A stretch of 29,329 bases of DNA from a virus. The notes under the pieces were generated by a model. That model had not been told where the DNA came from, made no database searches, and saw only the letters and a program-made list of their open reading frames with translations. This document shows, one piece after another, positions 22,517 through 29,329 of this stretch; the stretch's first letter is position 1; each line of letters starts with the position of its first letter. The DNA is taken from positions 1 through 29,329 of IMG/VR virus record IMGVR_UViG_3300025101_000119; one strand, written 5' to 3'. A program made the position numbers and the translations under genes.

Positions 22517-23332
22517 ATGACTGAATTAGACAAAAACTTAGGGATTATGATGACACAACCAGATAGCTTTACAGATGCGTCTGCTCCCTCGTTAGATTTA
22601 CCACCAGCTATACAATCACTAATAGACATGCCAATGCAACCATCTGATATGCAAACATCAATGTATCAAGAAGGTGGCATGGTTCAACCAGCTGGGATAC
22701 AAATGCAACAGCAAGGTCCAAGAAATGGGCAATCTTTAGATATGGAAGTAAATGAAACAATGAGAAGTAACCCAGAAGTTATAGCTAGAATACGGGCAGC
22801 TATCGAAGCAGGTATTCAAAGTGGTGAATTAACTTTAGAAGAAATGAATATGGCTGTGCAATTAGCTAGAGTAGTTCTAGAAAACCCATCTATGTATCCG
22901 CAGATTAGACAGTTTGCTATACAGAAAGGTTTAGCAACGGAACAGGAATTACCTGTTGAGTATGACGAAGGTCTAATAATTGCTTTAATTACAGCAGGTA
23001 AAGCTATGGAAGCTGATGTTCAATTTACAAGAGAACAACAACCTATGCAAGATATGAAAGATGGTGGGTTATTAGAAGTACCCGAAGGAAACAGAGGTTT
23101 GGCTAAACTACCTGTAAATGTAAGAAATAATATGGGATACATGCAAGATGGTGGTGTACTAAAAGGACCATCGCATAATGATGGTGGCATACCAGTTAAA
23201 GTAGCTGGTGTAAATAACGCTGAAATGGAAGGTGGAGAATATGTTATACCTAAAAAAGTAGTTATGGCAAAAGGTACAGAATTTTTTGATAAAATGTTAG
23301 CTAGCTATGAGGATAAACCAGATGCTTCATGA
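22517..23332 (+). CDS. Virion protein with GGI/EGGE motif
   Basis: At 271 aa, the N-terminal third is Met/Gln/Pro-rich with GGM motifs. A helical middle follows (NPEVIARIRAAIEAGIQSGE; LEEMNMAVQLARVVLENP). Near the C-terminus a distinct motif reads GGVLKGPSHNDGGIPVKVAG, then EMEGGEYVIPKKVV. The G-SH-x-x-GGI ... E-x-EGGE pattern recurs in phage virion proteins. I read it as a virion or ejection-associated domain of unknown mechanism. It lies between nozzle and ejection genes, so it is probably packaged. The 3' end overlaps the GNAT-like gene by 11 bases. Confidence 0.7.
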   Translation: MTELDKNLGIMMTQPDSFTDASAPSLDLPPAIQSLIDMPMQPSDMQTSMYQEGGMVQPAGIQMQQQGPRNGQSLDMEVNETMRSNPEVIARIRAAIEAGIQSGELTLEEMNMAVQLARVVLENPSMYPQIRQFAIQKGLATEQELPVEYDEGLIIALITAGKAMEADVQFTREQQPMQDMKDGGLLEVPEGNRGLAKLPVNVRNNMGYMQDGGVLKGPSHNDGGIPVKVAGVNNAEMEGGEYVIPKKVVMAKGTEFFDKMLASYEDKPDAS

Positions 23333-23789
23333 AATAAAAAGCGTAACTAATTCGACATACACACCACAACTTCTTTCCACAAAAGAACTCATAGATACAT
23401 ACTGGGACCAATGTGTTCCCCTCTTACAAAAATGTATAGATAAGATGGATGGAGAAATGATAGTAGAAGACATATATGCTTCGGCTACTCAAGGCAAAGC
23501 ATTTATTATAGTTGTTAAAAATGATTATGATAATTATGTAAAGTTAGCTTTAGTATTAGAACTAGTGTATTATCCTAGATATACAGCTATGAATGTATTA
23601 GCTTTAGGTGGCGAAGATTTAAAAAATATGATAAATCTATATTGGAAACATGTTTGTGGATGGGCACTAATTTGTGGGGTTAAAAAAATGGAATGCACAG
23701 TATCTCCAGCTATGGAAAGAATTCTAAAAAGCGTAGGCTTTAAACAACAATATATTAAAATGAGGCAAGATTTATGGGCGGAAGTGTAG
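23322..23789 (+). CDS. GNAT-like virion protein
   Basis: I place the start at 23322 (155 aa) because GAGG (23309-23312) lies 9 bases upstream. An ATG at 23307 would add five residues. The pattern is that of GNAT-fold proteins next to podovirus internal virion genes: MIVEDIYASATQGKAFIIVV, then ALVLELVYYPRYTAMNVLALGG, an amphipathic helix, and MECTVSPAMERILKSVGFKQ at the end. The usual acetyl-CoA-binding R/Q-x-x-G-x-G/A loop is not evident, so it may be structural rather than enzymatic, as in the T7 gp13-related group. It overlaps the next gene by 16 bases. Confidence 0.7.
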   Translation: MLHEIKSVTNSTYTPQLLSTKELIDTYWDQCVPLLQKCIDKMDGEMIVEDIYASATQGKAFIIVVKNDYDNYVKLALVLELVYYPRYTAMNVLALGGEDLKNMINLYWKHVCGWALICGVKKMECTVSPAMERILKSVGFKQQYIKMRQDLWAEV

Positions 23790-25126
23790 GTAAAGTCGTA
23801 TCCGTTGTAGCAGCAGTAGCAGTACCTGTTTATGCTCCTGGAATTGCAGCGTCATTTGGAGTTTCATCAGCTATTAATACAGCTATAGGAGTGGCAGCTA
23901 ATTCTGCGATAGGAACTGTAGCTGGGTCTGCGATTGTAGGTGCAGGACTTGGAGCTGTATCAGCAGTTGTTACAGGACAACCTATTTCCAGAGGTGCTAC
24001 AGCAGGATTTATTGGTGGTGGCTTTGGTGGAGGCATTGAAGCATTAACAGCTTCAGGTGTTCTTACACCTTATGGTGGCCCTGCAGTTGATGCTGCGGGA
24101 AGGCCTATACCTGGAGCTGCTCAAGGAGCAACATCTTCGACTGTTGCACCACCTGTTTCTGTAGGTGGAACAAATCCATTAGCAGGAGCTGACATGTCAG
24201 CAGTAGGAAAACTTATACAACAAGGCGGTGGTGCAGCTAGACAATCAGCTGGATTAACTGGTTTAGGCACTCCACAGGCAAGAAATACAGGACGTGATTT
24301 ACAAGAAATAGCAAGAACTACTGGAAGTCAAGTGCTTGATAAAGTTTTAGACGCAGATAAATTAGCATCCTTAACAGTACAAGCTGTAGGACAACTTACT
24401 GCAGCAGCTCTCTACCCTGATTCTGGTCTTCCAGGATTTTCAGAAGAAGAAAAAGAATTAGTAGATGCTAGACGAAAAGAAATGGAAGAATTAAGAATAA
24501 AAGATAACGAAGCTTATGAACAACAGATTGCTTTGTCTAAACAACTTTTAGTCCAAGCAGGATATGTTGACCCAACCTATTTTGCTAACCAAGCTGCTAA
24601 TACAGCAGCAATACAAAACGCTCGAGCAATACAAGAGCAAAGAGAAAGAGATGCATTTAACCCACTTTTAACCGAATTTAATACACGTCAGCTAAATCAA
24701 CAAAGTATAGATGCAGCAAAAAATAGACAATCAGCATTTGATACAGGATTTCTTAAAGGGGTTGGTATGAAAAGCACAATTTTAGGTAATATTGGTGATG
24801 CTATACCAAAAGCACCTACGCAATATTCAATACTTACAGCAGATTTACAAGATGATTTAACTAAAGCTGAAGACCGTGCTGTAAAAGGAAGGCAGAATGT
24901 AGCAAACTTTACTGCTGGCCTTAATACTACTACAGGCAGAAGTCCTGAAGATGAAGCAAATCTAGCTAGGATAACTAAAAATGTTACGGACGGTATAGCT
25001 GGTTTAACTAGTTCTGGACAAGACTCATCAAATTATTTAAGACCAAATCTTGGTGGTTTAAATTTAGCATACGATGATGATGAAGTTGCTGACCAAATTG
25101 CTGCGGGTATATCAAAAGGAATATAA
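23774..25126 (+). CDS. Internal virion (ejection) protein 1
   Basis: At 450 aa, the N-terminal 110 residues are Ala/Gly/Val-rich with glycine-zipper segments (AIVGAGLGAVSAVVTG; GFIGGGFGGGIEAL), typical of ejected proteins that insert into the host membrane to carry DNA across the envelope. The centre is helical and charged (SEEEKELVDARRKEMEELRI; AIQEQRERDAFNPLLTEF). The C-terminus is loosely structured. It begins inside the GNAT-like gene and stops in the start of the next gene. Assignment is by composition and position; no enzyme motif is visible. Confidence 0.75.
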   Translation: MGGSVGKVVSVVAAVAVPVYAPGIAASFGVSSAINTAIGVAANSAIGTVAGSAIVGAGLGAVSAVVTGQPISRGATAGFIGGGFGGGIEALTASGVLTPYGGPAVDAAGRPIPGAAQGATSSTVAPPVSVGGTNPLAGADMSAVGKLIQQGGGAARQSAGLTGLGTPQARNTGRDLQEIARTTGSQVLDKVLDADKLASLTVQAVGQLTAAALYPDSGLPGFSEEEKELVDARRKEMEELRIKDNEAYEQQIALSKQLLVQAGYVDPTYFANQAANTAAIQNARAIQEQRERDAFNPLLTEFNTRQLNQQSIDAAKNRQSAFDTGFLKGVGMKSTILGNIGDAIPKAPTQYSILTADLQDDLTKAEDRAVKGRQNVANFTAGLNTTTGRSPEDEANLARITKNVTDGIAGLTSSGQDSSNYLRPNLGGLNLAYDDDEVADQIAAGISKGI

Positions 25127-26889
25127 TGTCAATATTTAAAACAGGATTATCAATAGACCCAAATTCTTATGTAGATGCTGTAGAAAAACAAAGTAGGTTA
25201 TTTGACTTACAAAGAAGAAACCAACAAATAAAAGACGAATCAGAATTTTTAGCAAACATTAATCAAGCTCGTGGTGATATTGTTGGTGGTGCTCCTGATA
25301 CATCTGCACCTCAGTCTGCGGGGCTTAGAAAAATGATAGAGCGAAACCCAGATGGAACTTACGGCACCCCAGTACCAGAACCTAAAATTGAAAACCCTAT
25401 GGCTACTCTTAGCTTAGGTAATGCTTTACCAGCTAGAGATGAAGCTGTAACAACGTTTGATAGACAAAAAGCAGCAAGAGATGAAATAGTTCAAACAAAA
25501 GGTTTAGCTAGTGGTTTACTTCAAGATAAAGAAGGTAGAGACATAACTTTGTTTGGTTCTTTAACTAGACCTGGTGATTGGTTTACAGGTGTAGACACAG
25601 CAGAAAGTTATTTACTAGGTGCTAGAGATAAATTTGCTGACCCAGAATATGAAGATTATTTAAAAAAAGCTTTGCCTTACCAAACTTCTACAAGTGAAGA
25701 TTATGCTAGAGAGTATGCTGAAGCTCAAGCTATAGGACCAGCAGTTATGGAAGCTGTTGCAAAAAGAGGTAGAGGAGAAAGCCTTAATGATAGAGAGCAA
25801 GAGCTTGTAAGAAGATATGATATAAACCCTAGAATATATTCAGATACTAGTTTTACTGATAGATTAGCAAGAGAAAGAGCAGAAGATATTTACAAAGGCT
25901 CTAAACAAGCAAGAGCAGAAATAGATAACTTTCAAAAAGAAAAGGAAGTAACAGTAGATAACACAGGTAGGGTTGTAAGAGTATCTGACGGTAAAACAGT
26001 TGGTATACAAAAACTAAAAGATACCAGAGGTTTTTGGGATAAAGCGTTAGACCCTAACGGTATTGTATCTGGTTTTAAAATTTTGCAAGACGCTGCAGAC
26101 AAAGTTAATAAAGATATAACTGCAGATAAAAATTATCTAAAAGAACCAGCTAAAGCGGGTAAAGATATTAAAAAGGCACTTGATACAAGAAAAGACTTAG
26201 CTTTTTCTGCAAGAGAATATTATGGGCTTGCACAAATAGCAGCTCAAAACGGTAATATGCAAGATTACCAATCTTATATGAAAATAGCCGATGCATACAA
26301 AACTAATATAAACCAACAAGATGACCAAATAGTTTATCTAGAAGGTATGCAATCATTAAACGAATTAACACAAGGCAGCACAGGTCGTGCATCTAAAGTA
26401 TGGTCTTTATTTTCAGGTAGAGATGTACAAATTATAAAAAGAGATGACGGTAACTTTGACGTTACTATTGATGGTCAGCAACAAAGAACAGGTGTAAGTC
26501 TTAAAAGGTTATCAGATGAATTAAGATTACAGTTTGATACTGGTCACAGAACAAGACTTGCACAAGCTGCAATAGGCAGAGCTGAATTAGCTTTTGCAAA
26601 TAATTTAGAAATTAAAAAAGAATATGTAAAACTTCTAGCTCAAGCTAAAACAGAAAAAATGAAACTTGTAATACAAGGTATTATTGAGGAAGCAAAAGCT
26701 GGGAAAGCTAAACTATTTCAAGATAGTTTTGGGGAGTATAGCGGTACAATTTTTGTAAATAGAAACGGTGTTATAACAGCTTTACAACAATCAGAAACAG
26801 AGATAGACGGTAAAACACAAACTAGCTTACAGGAAGTTCCTGTAAGTCAGTTAGCAGGTGGTAATCAATTTTTATCTGCGTACGATTAA
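25126..26889 (+). CDS. Internal virion (ejection) protein 2
   Basis: This 587-aa protein begins in the stop of ejection protein 1. It is largely helical and charged, with an N-terminal coil (VDAVEKQSRLFDLQRRNQQI), a helical middle (AFSAREYYGLAQIAAQNGNM, reminiscent of a tetratricopeptide-like pair), and a C-terminal coil (KEYVKLLAQAKTEKMKLVIQ) before a beta-like segment. There is no signal peptide or hydrolase motif. Its position between two glycine-zipper proteins supports a role in the internal core and ejection channel. Confidence 0.75.
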   Translation: MSIFKTGLSIDPNSYVDAVEKQSRLFDLQRRNQQIKDESEFLANINQARGDIVGGAPDTSAPQSAGLRKMIERNPDGTYGTPVPEPKIENPMATLSLGNALPARDEAVTTFDRQKAARDEIVQTKGLASGLLQDKEGRDITLFGSLTRPGDWFTGVDTAESYLLGARDKFADPEYEDYLKKALPYQTSTSEDYAREYAEAQAIGPAVMEAVAKRGRGESLNDREQELVRRYDINPRIYSDTSFTDRLARERAEDIYKGSKQARAEIDNFQKEKEVTVDNTGRVVRVSDGKTVGIQKLKDTRGFWDKALDPNGIVSGFKILQDAADKVNKDITADKNYLKEPAKAGKDIKKALDTRKDLAFSAREYYGLAQIAAQNGNMQDYQSYMKIADAYKTNINQQDDQIVYLEGMQSLNELTQGSTGRASKVWSLFSGRDVQIIKRDDGNFDVTIDGQQQRTGVSLKRLSDELRLQFDTGHRTRLAQAAIGRAELAFANNLEIKKEYVKLLAQAKTEKMKLVIQGIIEEAKAGKAKLFQDSFGEYSGTIFVNRNGVITALQQSETEIDGKTQTSLQEVPVSQLAGGNQFLSAYD

Positions 26890-26906
26890 ATAAATAAGGA
26901 GTTACT

Positions 26907-29329
26907 ATGGTAGAAAAAGTAGGCTTAACAACTCCTCAAACAACTTCAGACATAACTACATCTGAAGGTTTAGGTGTAGGAAGTTTTGGTAATCCTTATT
27001 TACCGCAAGATTCTTCTGGTGCTCTCGAAAAAGATATTACAAAAACTTCAGCTTTACTTGACATTGTTACAGATACATCACAACTAGAAGAACCTGAGCA
27101 AGTAGACTTAGGCCCACAAGTTTTATTTAGCCCATCAACTAAAAAGATGTTTGTCAATGGTGCTACTTTTGATGTTGACGATTACCAATCAGCGTTAGAC
27201 GCAAAACAATTTTTAACACAACCAACGGCTCCAGCCCCTGTAGATGTAGCAGAGGATTGGGTTAGAGTAAGTCCAGATACTTTTACTAAGTATATACAAG
27301 ATATAAAAAATCCTAGCTTAGGCAGACTAGCTTCTAAAAATTTTGATATTGGTGTAGATAATTTAAAGTTATTAGCTGGTAGAGGTTTACAATTTTATGG
27401 TAAGGAAGAAACAGGTAAAGAGTGGGTTGACGAAGCATTAACAGATTTATACAAAAACCAACCATTTCAAAGAGAATTCCAAAACGAATCAGGTGAGTTT
27501 GTATCTAATGGTTTAGTCGATTGGTTTGTAGCAAACTTAGCACAGCAAGGTCCTATGATATTAGAATCTATTGCTGTAGCTTTAGTCGGTGGTGTTGCAG
27601 GTGGAGTAGCTGGTGGAGGTGCAAACCCATTTACAGCCCTCGGTGGTAGTTTATCTGCTTTGATGAGTAAAGAATCATTTAAACAAGGTGTATTGGCTGC
27701 TGCTAAAAAATACAGTAAAGGACAACCAATGACTGTTGGTGAGAAAAAACTTCTTCGTGAAGTATCAGGCATGGCTGGTGCAACAAAAGTTAAGAATGAT
27801 GTTTTTTATAATAACCCGTTTACAGGTGCGAAAAACAGAGCTATTAGAGATGATGCTTTAGAATATAGTGGAGCTAAAATAGCAGGAAAAGGTGGTGCAA
27901 CTCAAGCCCGTATAGGTGGTGCAGCAGGATTTTCTATACTAGGAGCTCAACAATTAGGTCAAGCTGACATTTATGGAGAAGTCAGAGAAACTGGTGTTGG
28001 TGATAGAGGCACAGCTTTTCTAGGTTCGTTCCCTTATGCTGCGGCTGAAGTTATACCTGAGTTTTTTCTAGCGGGTAAAGTACTAGGTTTAAACCCAGCT
28101 AAAATGAGAACGGGTGCTGACGTATTAAAACGTGGGCCTAAAAATATTTTTAGAAGAGCTGGTGAAGGTATTGCAGTTGGTGGTGCATTAGAAGGTGCTA
28201 CTGAATTAGCACAAGAAAGTATACTATTAGGTGGTACAGACCAGCTAGGAGATGCTGGTACATATAGAAGATTACTCAATGCGTTTGCAGCAGGTTTTGC
28301 AATCGGTGGTCCTATCGGTGGTATTGCAAATCTTAAAACGGACAAGGTTGCTGATGTATTAAATCCAGAAAGTAACAAAGACCCAGAGCCAGAAACTACT
28401 TCACAGAAACCACCAGAGCCAGATGAGACTGGGCAACTTCCACTATTTGGGCCCGAAGTAACATCAAGAACTAGAGATACTAGAAGGAATCCAACAGGTG
28501 TTCCACAACCTGAACCTGTAGAAACACCACAACCTACACAGCTAGATATTTTTGGTGGAGAAGAAATTATACCTACACAACCAGAAGTAGAAACAGACCC
28601 AAATCAACTAGAATTAGATTTAGCTGGGCAACAAGCTGCTGCAACAGGACAACAAAGTTTACTTACACCAACAGGTCGTGCTAGAAACAGAAGAAGGCAA
28701 CAAGCTGGAGCAACTGGAGCAGCTGCAACAGCTGGGCCATCTGCATCTAACCTTCAAGTTTCTGGCCCTATAGGTTCACCTGCATTGGTACCTAATCCAG
28801 TTTTGCAACAAGTTCAACAAAATAGACAACCTCCTGTTCAAACTACTGGTCAAGTTTCTGACCCTATAGGTTCACCTATACCTGCATCTAATCCAATTTT
28901 GCAAACAATTCAACAAACTAGTCAGCCCGAAGTAAAACCAGAAACAGATATAAACAACGATTTATATAAATTAAAAACAGGTAGAACTATAAGTACTTTT
29001 AACCAACAAGATTTATTAGACCAAAGAGACAGATTAATACGTAAGAAAAAATTAACTAAAAGAGAAGACAAAGACCTTCAAGCTGTTACAGCTGCTATTA
29101 GTAGGCGTGAAGCTGCTATGGCAACAGGTGCTGCAGCAAGTGTTGGGGCTGAAAATAGATTACAAGAAATTGTTAACGAACAAAAACAAATAGAGAAAGA
29201 TAATAAACGAAACGCAGCTATTTTAAGAAAAGCTGAAAGAGAAGAAATAGAAAGAATCCGTAAAGCTAGAAAATTTGCAGATGATAATAATGTAGACCGA
29301 AACTCTCCAGAATTTTTACAACAATATAA
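26907..29329 (+). CDS. Large internal virion (ejection) protein, 3' partial
   Basis: The frame is open from the ATG at 26907 (AAGGAG upstream) to the window end, 807 codons without a stop. The last complete codon is Tyr and the remaining AA cannot be a stop, so the gene continues. The region near residues 205-250 (MILESIAVALVGGVAGGVAG) and later AVGGALEGATELAQESILLG and AAGFAIGGPIGGIANL are glycine-zipper membrane-active segments. Residues about 490-690 are Pro/Gln/Thr-rich with a 32-residue repeat. The rest is charged and coiled. A lytic transglycosylase domain, common in such proteins, is not seen in the part present. Confidence 0.8.
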   Translation, partial: MVEKVGLTTPQTTSDITTSEGLGVGSFGNPYLPQDSSGALEKDITKTSALLDIVTDTSQLEEPEQVDLGPQVLFSPSTKKMFVNGATFDVDDYQSALDAKQFLTQPTAPAPVDVAEDWVRVSPDTFTKYIQDIKNPSLGRLASKNFDIGVDNLKLLAGRGLQFYGKEETGKEWVDEALTDLYKNQPFQREFQNESGEFVSNGLVDWFVANLAQQGPMILESIAVALVGGVAGGVAGGGANPFTALGGSLSALMSKESFKQGVLAAAKKYSKGQPMTVGEKKLLREVSGMAGATKVKNDVFYNNPFTGAKNRAIRDDALEYSGAKIAGKGGATQARIGGAAGFSILGAQQLGQADIYGEVRETGVGDRGTAFLGSFPYAAAEVIPEFFLAGKVLGLNPAKMRTGADVLKRGPKNIFRRAGEGIAVGGALEGATELAQESILLGGTDQLGDAGTYRRLLNAFAAGFAIGGPIGGIANLKTDKVADVLNPESNKDPEPETTSQKPPEPDETGQLPLFGPEVTSRTRDTRRNPTGVPQPEPVETPQPTQLDIFGGEEIIPTQPEVETDPNQLELDLAGQQAAATGQQSLLTPTGRARNRRRQQAGATGAAATAGPSASNLQVSGPIGSPALVPNPVLQQVQQNRQPPVQTTGQVSDPIGSPIPASNPILQTIQQTSQPEVKPETDINNDLYKLKTGRTISTFNQQDLLDQRDRLIRKKKLTKREDKDLQAVTAAISRREAAMATGAAASVGAENRLQEIVNEQKQIEKDNKRNAAILRKAEREEIERIRKARKFADDNNVDRNSPEFLQQY
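28755..28926 (+). repeat. Tandem repeat, 96-base period
   Basis: Two copies start at 28755 and 28851, each beginning CAAGTTTCTG then CCCTATAGGTTCACCT, keeping frame with the ejection-protein gene. They encode QVSGPIGSPALVPNPVLQ and QVSDPIGSPIPASNPILQ. Spacing is exactly 32 codons. The repeat lies in a Pro/Gln-rich linker, where copy-number change would alter linker length. Confidence 0.75.

Noticed and set aside
1-29329. tRNA genes, CRISPR arrays, insertion sequences, integrase or attachment sites
   Set aside because: Looked for and not seen: no cloverleaf-like segments, no regularly spaced repeats, and no transposase or integrase motifs.

Overview
This window looks like the packaging and virion-assembly half of a short-tailed (podovirus-like) dsDNA phage genome, all on the + strand. 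The DNA is AT-rich. Its gene types (cupredoxin-bearing fibre, LamG/SPRY fibre, DUF7483-like fibre, DUF6321-like small basic proteins) are ones I associate with uncultured marine phages, so a marine bacterial host is likely but inferred. I see no replication, integration, tRNA or CRISPR features, and no convincing minus-strand gene.

Layout. 1-251: gene-free, strongly structured leader with a candidate promoter. 252-2283: terminase small subunit, a small overlapping gene, and terminase large subunit. 2284-2449: two tandem perfect hairpins followed by a near-consensus sigma70-type promoter that restarts transcription. 2450-7434: small protein, portal, small protein, scaffold, coat, probable decoration protein. 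A 10-bp perfect hairpin at 7450-7476 separates the capsid genes from what follows. 7496-9062: small protein and two head-tail adaptor candidates. 9069-15364: adhesion/tail-fibre cassette (BppU-like domain, Ser/Asp-rich repeats, cupredoxin + TIG + Ig fibre, LamG + SPRY fibre, DUF7483-like fibre, and a second fibre-base protein sharing its N-terminal domain with the cupredoxin fibre).

15351-19778: a dense accessory block of short overlapping genes. It holds small very basic proteins, a coiled-coil/TM protein, an exported four-cysteine protein, a 40-aa lipoprotein, a large secreted acidic protein with a carbohydrate-binding-like domain, a TM/coiled-coil protein and a holin-like protein. No peptidoglycan hydrolase is recognisable. 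Two of its genes (56 aa each), a 48-aa basic protein and the 40-aa lipoprotein are short and easily missed. This block is the best place to look for undescribed biology.

19778-29329: tail nozzle, two tail/virion proteins, a GNAT-like virion protein, and three large internal (ejection) proteins. The last runs off the window end. The order coat, adaptors, fibres, nozzle, GNAT-like protein, ejection proteins suggests one long late transcription unit from 2422 onward, with translation coupled through many 1-16 base overlaps.
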